From positions 2,572,975-2,636,974 of the forward strand of contig CM055279.1 of the NCBI GenBank assembly GCA_029237695.1: a DNA stretch of 64,000 bases. Reading direction: 5' to 3'. Positions 47,867-59,762 of the stretch are shown piece by piece; positions within the stretch are counted from its first letter, which is position 1, and every line of letters starts with the position of its first letter. The stretch is from Conchocele bisecta. Taxonomy: Eukaryota; Mollusca; Bivalvia; Lucinida; Thyasiridae. Made by a program: the position numbers and the translations under genes. The notes under the pieces are model-generated. The model did not search any database, was not told where the DNA came from, and was given only the letters and a program-made list of their open reading frames with translations.

Positions 47867-49622
47867 CTCCCTTGTTAAGGAGTATTTCTATCTTCTGACA
47901 GTCTGTATAGATGTGATGGATGTTGTTGGATTTCTTACCGCATACATAGATGGTGTCGTCAGGGTGTACAGCTAAGCCTACCGCTGCCTTCAAGTCGTCA
48001 TTCTTGTATTCTCCCATTTGTTTGCCCTCCATTGTGAAGCATTTTATGCAGTCAAGAAACGAGATATATATATTTCTGTTACTGGGATGAAACACCATGT
48101 TATGACAACAAACATAGTCAAAGGATCTACATATAGGCTGAATCTGCTTGCCGTCCATGTCTTGCAGAACGATTTCACTTGTTAGCCTGAACCGGTAGTT
48201 TTGAAGTGTTAACAGATTATGATTACAGACGGCTAGACTAAGACAACTGTGTCTTTGTGTGCCTATAGTATGTCCTATGGTCAATTTGTCTGACACAGTT
48301 AGAAACTGGATTTGTTTTTCATTTAGATTGTCTGGTAAATTAACAGCTATTGTGTTGCTGCTTACCTCAGCTATATTATGTGGCCTAGAAGACAAACTTA
48401 CGCAAGATTTGAGCCTGGAACTCCTGTCAAACAGTTTAACCGATTTGTTTGCATGATCAGTGACTATAAGCCGGCCATCTGCCAGAGTATGAGAAGCAGT
48501 GACGTCAGAAGTGGTACTGTCAGTATATCGACTTACATCGATTTCTCGACAAAGACATGGGCCATCCATTAGTTCCCCTATAGAGTCAATGTCCACCTGT
48601 TGATCTTCTAGCTTTCTATTTCTTACAAAAACGCATGGCTTCACATGCAGGCCTCGTTTTGCTGAGGCAATTGATTTTTGACAATCTTGAATTAATGTTT
48701 CAGCTTCTTTCAACACAAAGATTTTATTTTCATAACCATTCTTTACACTGTCAGAAATTTGCAGCTTGGTAGCTTCAAGTTTACGCAGATGATCGTTACT
48801 GAACTTGCGGGCATTATTTATTCGTTCTCTACCTTTCTTCATTGCTTTCTGTTTCTTTGATTCAGCCTTGTCTACTAGTTCATCTATATGTGCTACCAGT
48901 TCATCTCTATACATCTTGACTGCACTCATGTATTCAGAACCGCTTTCCTCCAGTTTTTCTTCAGAGGTAACTGCTTCGGGTTCAAAATCATTTAGCTTAC
49001 CTGTTAGTTCACTTAACATCTGCTGTACACCCTTGTAATATGATGGTGTTGCTGTACCTTTCGCGAGATCTGGAATATAGAGAATACCAGGCTATTGTCT
49101 TTTGATATCAAGTTTATCAGTCACGGCTAGGAACCGCGTAGGAATTATGAGGCTTGCCGAGGAATTCCTACCGTTTCCGAGCCGAGCCTGATGAACTTGA
49201 TATCAAAAAATACAGTATTATATTTATCAGGTAACGTTTTATGCTAAAAAATGACCACATATGACGTCGTTATCTATTGTTAGAACACAGACTTGTCTAC
49301 GTTGTGTCTTTCGGTAATGTCACATTGACGTCATCCGACCATTGTAACGTCAGTTTTCACTTTGTTGTAACCCGGATGTTTGTATCAGGTCAATGCCTGA
49401 TACAACAATATGTTATCAGTCGGTACGTATTTGGTCAATACAGGGCACGTTACCTGATATACTAGTATAGCTGGTTGCACAGTTTATGTGGACCGTTGTA
49501 AAACAGACGTAACAGCCGGTGTAGTTGTGAGTTTTACAGTGATAATTACTGATGTTCCCAGGATGTGTCGTACAGGTGGCAATCCGTACATCGGACCTTT
49601 TTCTTTGTCCACTAACATCCAT
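47763..49622 (-). CDS. TRIM-like protein: B-box, coiled coil, beta-propeller (two exons)
   Basis: Exon 1 is 49622-49454 and exon 2 49069-47763; joined in phase 1 (S|D) they give 491 codons. Residues 17-48 form a B-box zinc finger (C17, H20, C29, H32, C37, C40, H45, C48), followed by the family-typical DLAKG stretch across the junction. A charged helical coiled coil spans about residues 105-205 (DELVAHIDELVDKAESKKQ), and about 245-491 look like a six-bladed NHL-type propeller with blades such as GLAVHPDDTIYVCG. There is no RING finger, so ubiquitin ligase activity is doubtful. Relatives (TRIM45/56/71-like, greatly expanded in molluscs) act in the cytoplasm in immune or developmental signalling. 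Exon 1 is open to ATG 49622; a CTTTATATATTCACCAG run just upstream may be a 5' UTR splice acceptor. The intron is a mobile element and the 3' end has seeded a satellite. Confidence 0.88.
49076..49459 (-). mobile_element. Mobile element forming the TRIM-like gene's intron
   Basis: Matches 18412-18813 (opposite orientation) end to end. On the minus strand its first bases TATCAGGTAACG supply the splice donor (TATCAG|GTAACG, GT at 49453-49452), so the last few exon-1 bases belong to the element. Its other end, TATTCTCTATA, supplies the pyrimidine tract just before the acceptor TTCCAG at 49070. The intron (49453-49070) and the element thus coincide to within about 6-7 bp at each side. Confidence 0.78.
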
Positions 49623-49684
49623 CTTTCACACGTTTGCTATGTCCTGGTGAATATATAAAGAAGCTGTCGTGAGCGATGATTATA

Positions 49685-50170
49685 TATAGAGGATCTCAAA
49701 CGAGTTTCCATTTGATACCAAGTCACGCACAATTTATGCACCGAGTCTCTGGCGAGGTGCATACAATTGCCGACGAGTTTCATAAATCTCATATCAAATG
49801 GAAACTTGTTTGACATTCTGTTTATCACATGACTTCACCCTCCAAATAGCAGCAAACTTGGAGATTATCCGATACGTATCAGTGAGAAAATGACATTGAC
49901 TATTTTCACAGCGAGTTGAAAATATTCACATAGAAAAATAGTTTTAATACTAGCAATAAACACATTATTAAATATGCCACATTATAGGTTCCAGTTATTT
50001 GTAAGCACTTCACTTCATATTACCAAACGGGGCACATTTTAACAATTGTAGTGATTTTACTGAATCACCGACGCTGCTAATGACGTTTAAAATATGATGA
50101 CGTCAACGTAAAAACATCCTAGCTTTGTCGCGCCATTATGGACGTCATTTGGAACGTCTTCGTTTTATTT
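49685..50170. repeat. Dispersed MITE-like repeat, copy 2
   Basis: Relative of 10575-10970. The left part contains an inverted pair (GAGTTTCCATTTGATA near 49700 and its inverse near 49795). GACGTCA motifs lie in the right part. It lies just upstream of the TRIM-like gene and may overlap its promoter. Confidence 0.6.
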
Positions 50171-50399
50171 GGTTGACATAACGGTGGCGCATAATACGAA
50201 TACGTAATTAGGGTGATGCGGCCAGCCAATCAAATTTTCATCAAGTTTTCATGTGATCAGTTGTATTTATGAAACACGTTTACTAATAAATAAGAAGCGT
50301 GGCTATGCAAAATTGCTTACAAAGTTAGTCAATGAGTTTCATAAATATCATATTACAACAACAAAGGTGTCAGATTATGTTTATTGCATAATTGCATCA

Positions 50400-50620
50400 C
50401 AGTCTCCGCGAAAATGCCAAAATTGTACAGGACATTCGGTCTGGTAAACTTGAAATCTTTACCAGACAGGGCAAAAATTTACCAGACCAAAAAGGTTTTC
50501 TAAAAAATAATTTTGTGTTGTTTTTACTCTTTTTTTTATAGTCGGACTTACGGTTTACCGTCGGACCGGCGGCAATTTTAACGGACATGTCCGACGGACA
50601 GACGACTTTCGCGGAGACTG
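50400..50620. mobile_element. MITE with 14-bp inverted termini
   Basis: CAGTCTCCGCGAAA and TTTCGCGGAGACTG, perfect inverted ends. The interior has TTTACCAGAC twice and GTCCGACGGACAG-like runs. No clear target duplication; class unknown. Confidence 0.8.
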
Positions 50621-50684
50621 ACTGACTAAAGATGTACCGGTCATCTAACATGTTTCTGTAGTTATATCATTTGCATAAAAAAAT

Positions 50685-51180
50685 CAAGGTGCATGATCAC
50701 GTGGTTACAACAACAACAACAATGGCTGACAGTGTTTAAGGTGCATGATCACGTGGTTACAACAACAACAACAATGGCTGAAAGTGTTGAAAGCGCGCCC
50801 ACTCCAAAGTAAGTTTTATTTGATATTTGTCTTAATAGGCAACTGATATTTATGAAATATGGCGCAGCAAACGCGTCTCCATGAGATGCATTTGGTGGAC
50901 GCGGGAGTTCGGCACCTAATTATGTCATTTTTGCGAAGAATCGATGTCCGTGTCCGTAGACACAGAAATCGATTTTTCGCAAAAACGACAGAAGTTTGGG
51001 CCAAAGTATTGAGACCACCAAATGAAGCTAAACAAGACGCGTTTGATGCGCCATATTTCATCAAAATACGTAACATAATAAGGACACAAAAAAAGAATAC
51101 GTACTTTGAATATGTGGCTTCTGTAAGTTTCAGTACTTGTTGTTGTTGTTGTTGTTGTAACCACGTGATCATACACCTTG
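50685..51180. mobile_element. Long-palindrome DNA element with about 35-bp termini
   Basis: Left end CAAGGTGCATGATCACGTGG plus (CAA)n, right end (GTT)n plus CCACGTGATCATACACCTTG. The left terminus is tandemly doubled (52-bp period, second at 50738). The interior (about 50828-51075) is itself a long imperfect palindrome with GAAATATGGCGCA and inverse, and TCGATGTCCGTGTCCGTAGA near the centre. The open frames on both strands are mirror products of this palindrome. Confidence 0.8.
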
Positions 51181-51194
51181 AAAATGTTCTAATG

Positions 51195-51560
51195 TAGGTA
51201 TTATGATTTTTATACTGGAGTCAGGTTGTTCGTCCGTCCGTCGTTCACTAAAACTTAACATCAGAGAAATATGTTATAACTTCTACTTCCTTCATCGAAA
51301 ATTCTTAATATTTCACCCACGCTGATCCCTAGGTAAAGGTCACATACATAGTCTCTTCACAAAATTTACCATCAGATAAATCAATTATAACTTCTATTTC
51401 CTTCATCGAAAATTCTTAATATTTCACCCATGCATTCCTCTAAGGCTCTACTATCATGCCGTGACAAATCCGTAACCGTCCAACCCCCGCTGATCCCTAG
51501 GTTGAGGTCACAGGCTCACAAACTTTGAAAAAATCTACATATTTAGTTTTAGGGGTACCT
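51195..51560 (-). mobile_element. Pearl-like tail with core repeats, minus strand
   Basis: TTCGTCCGTCCGTCGTTCAC (51229-51248) is a short CCGT microsatellite; beyond it are two core units marked TAACTTCTA(C/T)TTCCTTCATCG at about 51280 and 51390. The terminal hairpin is decayed. Confidence 0.5.
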
Positions 51561-51665
51561 GGGCCCACACGGGGTGGGGGGGGGGTATTCCGTAAGCCTC
51601 GCTTACTGACAAATCCACTTAAATCACTGCGTTACTACACTATGAAGAACCATTTGATGTAAGAA

Positions 51666-51847
51666 ATAGAGAATACCAGGCCAGTGTCTTTTGATATCAA
51701 GTTTATCTGACGAGGCTAGGAAACTTGTAGAAAGTCCGAGGCTTGTCGAGGAATTCCTACCGTTTCCTAGCCGAGCCTGACAAACTTGATATCAGAAGAC
51801 ACTAGTCTTGTACATGAAGTTGGTTTATCAGGTAGCATTTTACAGTA
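51666..51847 (-). mobile_element. Intron-associated element, R part plus start of L
   Basis: ATAGAGAATACCAGGCCAGT, hairpin arms around TTTTGATATCAAGTTTATC, then GGTTTATCAGGTAGCATTTT, which is the R/L junction seen in the full copies. Cut short where the next MITE begins. Confidence 0.75.
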
Positions 51848-51848
51848 C

Positions 51849-52170
51849 TCCAGATAAGGTGCGTATTGGCGTATTGTACACACTTATTTTAGCAGAACAC
51901 AAATTGATTATCAAAAGTGGGAGTACAAAAACTCACACCAATGTGAAACTATGCATTCATTTTTAAATTGAGTTATGAAAATACTGTAATGAATTTGAAG
52001 TTACTTAGTTCAGCTGCAGAAAGCAAGCACTGTTTGCTTTTTGCAGCTCAAATAGTGAATTTTTAAATGTGTTTTATTTTGTTTATCATTTGTTCCCTAT
52101 TTAATAAGGAAGACAATCAATTATACATTTGTAAAAGTAAAATATGCATTGAATATATGTGGAGCTCTTA
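51849..52170. mobile_element. MITE with CTCCAGATAAG terminus, copy 3
   Basis: Starts ACTCCAGATAAGGTGCGTAT, the inverse of copies 1 and 2; the right end (about 52160) is diverged. It truncates the element on its left. Confidence 0.65.
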
Positions 52171-52199
52171 TTTTATGTTACAGATTTGAAAAATATAAC

Positions 52200-52440
52200 A
52201 TTATTTTCATTGTTCACGTTTCTTCATTTGTGGCTGTGACTGGATAAATGGGACTTATGGGTTTTGTGACCAGAGCAGATCCAGACCATCTGATGAGGGT
52301 ATGCACTGTTCGCCATTCCATCAGTGATGGCCATCTTCCATCTTCTAACAAGTAATATAGATCGTTATCAAGCTAGAGGAGTGTGCTATGTGATCAGGAG
52401 CTACACTGGTCACAAATCCCATAAGTATCATTTCTCCAGT
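52200..52440. repeat. Dispersed GATCTGCAC / CTCCAGTCACAGCC repeat
   Basis: Contains TTTGTGGCTGTGACTGG and the inverse CCATTTCTCCAGTCACGG, making a loose inverted repeat around a GTAGATCC-type middle. Relatives at 22385-22540, 27775-27790, 28260-28360 and 35850-35900. Confidence 0.55.
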
Positions 52441-52447
52441 CACGGCA

Positions 52448-52715
52448 ACATTTCACTGACGTCACTTGGTAACGTGTCACATGACGTTGTTCAACCAATG
52501 AAACGTCGGCGACAATAGTTTTGGAATATGGATTGATCGTGATACAACATTTCACTGACGTCATTTTGTAACGTGTCACATGACGTTGTTCAACTAATGA
52601 AACGTCGGCGACAAAACATTTCACTGACGTCACTTGGTAACGTGTCACATGACGTTGTTCAACCAATGAAACGTCGGCGACAATAGTTTTGGAATATGAA
52701 TTGATCGTGATACAT
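52448..52715. repeat. Tandem repeat rich in CRE-like GACGTCA motifs
   Basis: Three units, each ACATTTCACTGACGTCA, then AACGTGTCACATGACGTTG and AATGAAACGTCGGCGACA. Units one and three also carry TAGTTTTGGAATATG. TGACGTCA is the CREB/ATF site, but the same motif is widespread in the window's MITEs, so a regulatory role is only a possibility. Confidence 0.8.
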
Positions 52716-53283
52716 GTATCAGCGTCAATGTCTGATGAACATTTTGCAATTGGTCAGCACGTTTCACCCAAATATTAGGGATGGGTTGTGTCTACTTTCG
52801 TAGTATTTCCATCCCACTGGTCTGTCATTCACTTTAACTTCCACCCACATATTTGGAGATATAAGGCCCAATTCCCCCTATCGATAAAGTATATTTTTCC
52901 CCACTTCAGAAAATAAATTCCACCTGAAATACTCATCGTTTTGTTCCAATTTTACTTGCTTATTAGGGCCCCGCCGAGAATCAGCATATATGGCCCAGAA
53001 TCGGCGGTGTCCGTCCGTCCGTCCGTCGTCCGTCCGGACTGATTAATTTTATTAAATAGCAACTGTTGACTCATTGGCTCAAAAAAGTAGATAAAACACA
53101 GTTTAACCTATGAATAAAGGCCAGCCATGGGACGAGAACAAGTTGGCATTTGGTGGTCTGTTAATTTATGTAGTAATTGAATAATTGGAAAAACAAAAGT
53201 GTGGCTGCTACAGACAGGTAATTGCTCTTCGGAGGTGGCATGTAGCACAGGTTTGACTGTATATGACTCTGTTTATTTGGTAA
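52716..53283. other. Intergenic with a pearl-like hairpin and CCGT microsatellite
   Basis: At 52970-53035 a hairpin (CCCCGCCGAGAATC and GAATCGGCGGTG) is followed by CCGTCCGTCCGTCCGTCG, i.e. a pearl-like right end in minus orientation. The rest is unrecognised. Confidence 0.5.
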
Positions 53284-53503
53284 TACAGTGACACCTCTCT
53301 AAACCGGACATCATGGGAGGTCCCCAGGGTGTCCGTTTAGAGAGGTTTCACTGTAAAGCAGGCATTTTGATCATTCTGTGCCATAGTTATGTGTTATGCA
53401 ATCACGAACAGGCATTATCACCAACTATAAGTGACAAAGAATCTCATCAAAAATGAGATCACAGGTATTTTCTTGGTGTCCGGTTTAGAGAGGTTACACT
53501 GTA
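53284..53503. mobile_element. Pogo/Tc1-like MITE, family 1
   Basis: TACAGTGACACCTCTCTAAA to GAGAGGTTACACTGTA, TA at each end, inner inverted terminus at 53325-53355. Confidence 0.88.
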
Positions 53504-53530
53504 TATGCCATGCTGCAGAAAAATCCCCTA

Positions 53531-54142
53531 CAGGGATCATCCAGATTATCGGGAAAAAAATGACAGTTTTTTAACGATATTTTTCTTAAAATAGCAGCTA
53601 CATGTATAACATTTTCACAGAACAATCCTCGGTTCTTGCTTTCTCAGTGCATGTAAACTATATAGCAAAATGTGCAATCATTCTTACTTAAAATCAGTTA
53701 TCCGGACAAACGTATAATCGTCTTATAACTTCTATTCTCACATTGAAATCATAATTGTATCGCCTGTAAACCAGTGTAAACAGCGTTGTGTAGTTCTGCA
53801 GAAAAAAACAATAACCCTTCGCTTCTTGGAAAACTCCGTATTTATATAATTTATTGTATTTATAGAACAACCCTGAAATGACATTGGGCGCACTCGATTG
53901 TAACGCCCCGCACGACTTTTGACGTTGTAAACAACTTGTGGACAGAGTTGATAAATGTTTTCAGCAAATTTTACTAAAATGATTACCTTGGCGATGTATT
54001 CTCAACACTGGCATGGAAACAGCAAGCACCTGAGTGACTTAGATGTCTTCATTGCAAAATTTGATCAAATGAATGTGCTTAATTAACAGGTATTTTCATT
54101 TGACCGATAAACTGATTGTCCGGATAACTGGTATGACCGCTG
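53531..54142. mobile_element. Pogo-like MITE, family 2, copy 1
   Basis: Starts CAGGGATCATCCAGATTATC and ends GTCCGGATAACTGGTATGAC then CGCTG. Non-coding interior with CAATCCTCGGTTCTTGC. Copies at 54451-54988 and 60945-61591. Confidence 0.75.
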
Positions 54143-54450
54143 TGTTGTCTATCTTGTGTCACATTTTTACCCTTCCAAAAGGTCTATCTTGTGTCACATT
54201 TTTCCCCTTCCAAAAGGCACTGAGTGACCCCCTTCCCCCAACAGTGAAAATCAAAGTACTGAAAGTACTGAACTATGTTATCTCCACAACAACTGATCAC
54301 TTGTGGAACAAGTGACTACTGAAAGTTGCATATTTTCTCAATCATCATTCAGAGGCAAATGTACGGTGATGGTACAAACCCATTACCACCCATACGTTTT
54401 CTCTAGAATAAATTACTTTTTGAAACTTCCTAGGCTATTAATATACTATA

Positions 54451-54988
54451 TAGATATCCTCCAGATTATCGGACAAAATGGCAGTGTTTTTTATAATATT
54501 TTTCTTAACATAGCAGTTACAATGTACGGGCATAAACTTTTCACAGAACAATCCTCGGTTCTTGCTTTCTCAGCTCATGTAAACTATTTAGCAAACTGTA
54601 CCATCTTTCTCACTTAAAATTGGGTCAGATCATCAGTCGTAAGATTGCCCCAAAATTAACATTGACAATCAGTTATCCGGGACAAACGTATAATAGTCTT
54701 ATAACTTCTATTCTCACATTGAAATCATAAGTTTATCGCCTGTAAACCAGTGTAAACAGCATTGTGTAGTTTTGAGCGACTTTTGAAGTTGTAAACAACT
54801 TGTGGACAGAGTTGGTGAATGTTTTCAGCCAAATTTTAATAAATGTTCACCTTGGCGATATATTCTTCACCTTGGCGATATATTCTTCACACTGGCATGG
54901 AAACAGCTAGCAGCTTAATAATGCGCTTAATTAACAGGTATTTGTATTTGTCCGATAAACTGATTGTCCGGATAACTGGTATGACGTC
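54451..54988. mobile_element. Pogo-like MITE, family 2, copy 2
   Basis: TATCCTCCAGATTATCGG to GATAACTGGTATGACGTC. Same interior as copy 1 with small deletions and a doubled CACCTTGGCGATATATTCTT at 54847-54888. Confidence 0.72.
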
Positions 54989-55719
54989 GCCCGACAGTGC
55001 CTATTTCATATTAGCTGTTGTCTTAATTCGTATTTTCCAGAATTTAACTGATAAACTGGGCCCAAAACTGAAAACTATAGAGAATAGTATATGTAGAGTT
55101 TTAGATACAAGGCAAGACCGACCAAAACGCCATAGGATAAGTTGGCACAGGGCACCATTTTCTTGGTCGTACTCGCCGTTTAGGCGCAGCACGACAATGG
55201 ATGCCCCCATATAAATTTGCGTGACATAATATGCTATCTCCAACATATAAAAACCACTGCTATTAGACTAGTGTCCAGTCAACCTTTCAACACTACATAT
55301 AGCGTTGTTCTGAGTACATAACTATAATTACATTTCATTACATTGCACTACATAAGAGTTATAACGTAGTAGTAGTATTTGTAAATGTGCGTTTTAAGAC
55401 AAGTCGAAACTAGAACTATCACAGGAGTGATCATAATACCCCCACAAAGAGTTGGACTTACAAATAGCTTAACATTAGAAGAGTTTTATAGGTTTGAATA
55501 AAAATTGCATGATCATTATTTAATTCTGGCCTTAGAGATGTGTGACATTGACCTTTTACCTGCGTACGTCGTCAATGAAAATGAGATAATCTGAAAACAT
55601 TTGAAAATTCATTCATCAGTTATAGAGGATCTTACACGAGTAATGGATTAATATGATTTGTATTAAAAACTCTGTGCCGAGTTTGTCAAGAACGCAATGA
55701 ATCAATTTAATACAAATAA
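54989..55719. other. Intergenic, nothing recognised
   Basis: The open frames at 55001-55246 have no domain. A small inverted element (TATAGAGGATCTTACACGAG, then inverted ATTAATATGATTTGTATTA) lies at 55620-55720. Confidence 0.4.
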
Positions 55720-56406
55720 AAAAAATGGCTAAGTTAAAAGGATGATATTTTTTTTAAAAAAATATTTGTTCCGCATAAAAAGTGTGTATTGTTTCAGATC
55801 AATGCACTGAACGGTTTCAGAGGAGTTGTGTACACAAACTATGCAGTTTATCTGTCTGCCGCCTGCAATAGGTTTGACCTTTGACCTTCAACTGTGACCT
55901 TGACCTTGGACGTAGGTGCGTGGTTATTGATCGCGACACACCTTCTCATCCTGAGAAACGTTTGTGCCAAGGCATTTGATAATCCATGCATTGGTGTAGA
56001 AGATATAGAGCGGAAGGGAATTTCAATAAGTTTGACCTTTGACCTTCAACTGTGACCTTGACCTTGGACGTAGGTGCGTGGTTATTGATCGCGACACACC
56101 TTCTCATCCTGAGAAACATTTGTGCCAAGGCATTTGATAATCCATGCATCGGTGTAGAAGATATAGAGCGGAAGGGAATTTCAATAGGTTTGACCTGGAC
56201 CTTCAACTGTGACTTGACCTTGGACGTAGATGCGTGGTTATTGATCGCGAAACACCTTCTCATCATGAGAAACATTTGTGCCAAGCCATTGATAATACAT
56301 GCATGGGTGTAGAACATATAGAGCGGAAGGGAATTTCCGACCACCGACCGACCGACCGACCGACCGACCGACAGACAGACAGACAGACACAGACGACAGA
56401 CCGACC

Positions 56407-56439
<33 letters not shown>

Positions 56440-56531
56440 CAGACCGACAGACAGACAGACACAGACCGACAGACTGACAGACAAGCTGACTCCTATATAC
56501 CCCCTCAAACTTTGTTTGTGGGGGTATAATA
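55720..56531 (+). mobile_element. Pearl-like element, ACCG/ACAG family
   Basis: A diverged 195-bp core unit (ATGGCTAAGTTAAAAGG) at 55726 precedes three core repeats of 160 bp (55869, 56029, 56189; marker ATTGATCGCGACACACC). Then come (ACCG)n and (ACAG)n microsatellites at 56336-56482 and a terminal hairpin ATATACCCCCTC...GTGGGGGTATAAT at 56494-56530. Order of parts is as in the other pearl-like families. Confidence 0.8.
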
Positions 56532-57596
56532 ATGGTGTTTTTATACGTATGATGCTCAAATTACATATACATAGTGAAGTACGTTATACTTTATAACCCA
56601 TATATACATGTGACATAAGTAATAATTCTTAACAAGAGCTGTGGGAACAGCATAGCTCGAATACGAGGGTTGTCAATGTACACATAGCTTGACAAACAAG
56701 GTGGCCGCGGCCTGCATACAAACCTTAACCAAGGTTGACTAAAAACCTTAACCAAGGGAAATTAAGTAAGTAATTCAAGGTTAAATGTAGGTCAATGTCA
56801 GATACAGATCAGGTGTTATTGATGTACATCACTACGAGATGAAGTTTTCCAAGTATGGTTGCTGTAGGCCCAGGAGTATTCCATATACAAACTTGACTAA
56901 AAACCTTAACCACGGGGAAATAACTAAGTAATCAAAGGGTAAAAGTAGGTTAAGGTCAAATATAGGTCATCGATTATTGATGTACATCACTAGGAGACGT
57001 TGTCCAAGTATGCTTGCTGTAAGCCCAGGAGTATTCCATATACAAGCTTGACTATAAACCTTAACCAAGTTTGAATACAAACCTTAACCAAGGGGAAATA
57101 ACTAAGTAATTCAAGGCTAAATGCAGGTGAAGGTAAATTATAGTGCAGGGGTTATTGATGTACATCCCTATGATACAAGGTTGTCCAAGTATGGTGTCTG
57201 TATGCACAATAGTATTCCATGTACAAGCTTGACTAAAAACCTTAACCAAGGTTGACTAAAAACCTTAACCAAGGGGAAAAACTAAGTAATTCAAGGTTAA
57301 ATGTAGGTCAAGGTGAAATATAGGTCAGGGGTTGTTGATGTACATCACTAGGAGATGAAGTTGTCCAAGTATGGTGGGTGCAGGGCCAGGAGTATTATAT
57401 CTACAAACTTTACTAAAAACCTTAACCAAGGGGAATTAACGAAGTAATTCAAGATGAAATGTATGTCAAGATCAAATATAGATCAGGGGTTATTGATGTA
57501 CATCCCTATGAGAAATGGTTGTCCAAGTATGGTGTCTGTATGCACAATAGTATTTCATGTACAAGCTTGACTAAAAACCTTAACCAAGGTTGAGTA

Positions 57597-58751
57597 ACAA
57601 GAGCTGTAGGAGAACAGCATAGCTCAACTACGAGGGTTGTCGATGTACACATAGCTTGACAAACAAGGTGACTGCGGCCTGCATAAAAACCTTAACCAAG
57701 GTTGACTAACAACCTTAACCAAGGGGAATTAAGTAAGTAATTCAAGGTTAAACGGGTATAGGGCCAGTAGTATTCCATATACAAGCTTGACTAAAAACCT
57801 TAACCAAGGGGAATTAACTAAGTAATTCAAGAGGAAATGTAGGTGAAGGTAAAATATAGATCAGGGATTATTGATGTACATCGCTATGAGAAAAGGTTGT
57901 CCAAGTATGGTGTCTGTATGCACAATAGTATTCCATGTAGAAAGCTTGACTAAAAACCTTAACCAAGGTTGACTAAAAACCTTCACCAAGGGGAATTAAC
58001 AAAGTAATTCAAGGTTAAATGTACGTCAAGGTCAAATATAGGTCAGGGGTTGTTGATGTACATCACTAGAAGATAAAGTTGTCCAAGTATGGTTGGTGTA
58101 GGGCCAGGAGTATTCCATCTACATGCTTGACTAAAAACCTTAATCAAAGAGAATTAACATAGTAATTGAAGAGGAAATGTAGGTCAAGGTCAAATATAGA
58201 TCAGGGGTTATTGATGTACATCCCTAGGAGATGAAGTTGTCCAAGTATGGTTGGTGTAGGGCCAGGAGTATTCCATATACAAGCTTGAATAAAAACCTTA
58301 ACCAAGGGGAATTAACTAAGTAATTCAAGAGGAACTGTAGGTGAAGGTCAAATATAGATCAGGGGTTATTGATGTACATCCATATGAGAAAAGGTTGTCC
58401 AAGGTCCAAGTATGGTGTCTGTATGCACAATAGTATTCCATGTACAAGCTTGACTAAAAACTTTAACGAAGGTTGACTAAAAACCTTAACCAAGGGGAAT
58501 TAACTAAGTAATTCAAGAGGAAATGTAGGTCAAGGTCAAATATAGATCAGGGGTTATTGATGTACATCACTAGGAGATGAAGTTGTCCAAGTATGGTGGG
58601 TGTAGGGCCAGTAGTATTCCATATACAAGGTTGACTAAAAACCTTAACCAAGGCGTGACGGTGGCGCCGACGCCGACACCGACGCCACGCCGACGCCGAC
58701 GCCGGGGTGACAACATAAGCTCTACTTATTCTTCGAATAGTCGAGCTAAAA
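57597..58751 (+). mobile_element. Complete pearl-like element nested in the outer one
   Basis: Has both ends, about six core repeats and the GACGCC microsatellite. The flanks rejoin to a normal core unit, which fixes its borders within a few bases and shows no target duplication beyond the shared A residues. Confidence 0.8.
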
Positions 58752-59093
58752 ACCTTAACCAAGGGGAATTAACTAAGTAATTCAAGAAGAAACATAGGTT
58801 AAGGTCAAATATTGATCAGGGGTTATTGATATACATCCAGATGAGAAAATGTTGTCCAAGTACGGTGTCTGTATGCACAATAGTATTACATATACAAGCT
58901 TGACTAATAAGAGCTGTAAGAGAACAGCATAACTCGACTACGAGGGTTGTCGATGTACACATAGCTTGACAAACAAGGTGGCCGCGGCCTGCATAAAAAT
59001 CTTGTCAGATATAGGTCAGCGGTTATTGATGTACATCACTAGGAGATGGAATTTTTCCAAGTATGGTTGATGTAGGCCAAGGAGAATTCCATA

Positions 59094-59762
59094 GGCATCA
59101 CGGGACGTTTGAAAATAGCCAAAATTGACTGCTTTTCTGTGGGCGGCAGATGACTTATAAAAATCACCACCTCTCACAATCAGCTAAGGAGGCTCTTGCG
59201 ACAAGTATTGAAACATACTCGCAAATGAAGTACAAATCGTGCGCCACAATAAAAATGCAGTAACCGCATCAGATGTGTTCAATTAATTTTTTACAAAGTT
59301 ACCCCACCCACCTATTTTTGGCCAGAAATTTTAAGACGATTGAATTTGTCAGAATTGTTTTCATGAAAACATGAGGCACAGATACTTTGCTATGTCTTGT
59401 TCTATCACTTGTAACACCACACCATTTCCTGAAAATTATTTCAAAGCGGGGTCATAACCACCTCAAATTTTCGCTACAAATGCCCGAAAAATACCTTAAA
59501 TTTTGACGCGAAATCGTACCGGCTAGACAGCATAGCAAGCGCCATTTTCCAAGATGTAAAAATCAACCGGAGCTAATATTCAGTTTTGCATAAGTATGAA
59601 ATACTCTAAAAAAATACACCTAGTGAAGCCTCCCAAAGTCGAGAAACATTCATAAACCTATGTTTCTAGACACACTGGTGTAACTCACAGGGTCGGTAGT
59701 GAAGTATATAGAAAATCGTCCACCCCCTTTTTAATGCTAGCTACCTACTTTCCCGTGAGACC
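59094..59762. mobile_element. DNA element with GG..TCACGGGA termini
   Basis: GGCATCACGGGA at the left and TCCCGTGAGACC at the right are inverted. It splits a pearl core unit at ATTCCATA / ATATACAAG, giving a 3-bp (ATA) or 5-bp (CCATA) target duplication. The 670-bp interior has no long ORF. Confidence 0.8.

Noticed and set aside
50859..51197. 112-codon ORF as a transposase remnant
   Set aside because: The opposite strand is equally open because the region is a palindrome; no DDE or zinc-finger motif is visible.
56234..56596. Open frames rich in TDRPTDRQ or VCLSVCLS repeats on both strands
   Set aside because: They are translations of the (ACCG)n/(ACAG)n microsatellite of a pearl-like element, open in several frames at once.
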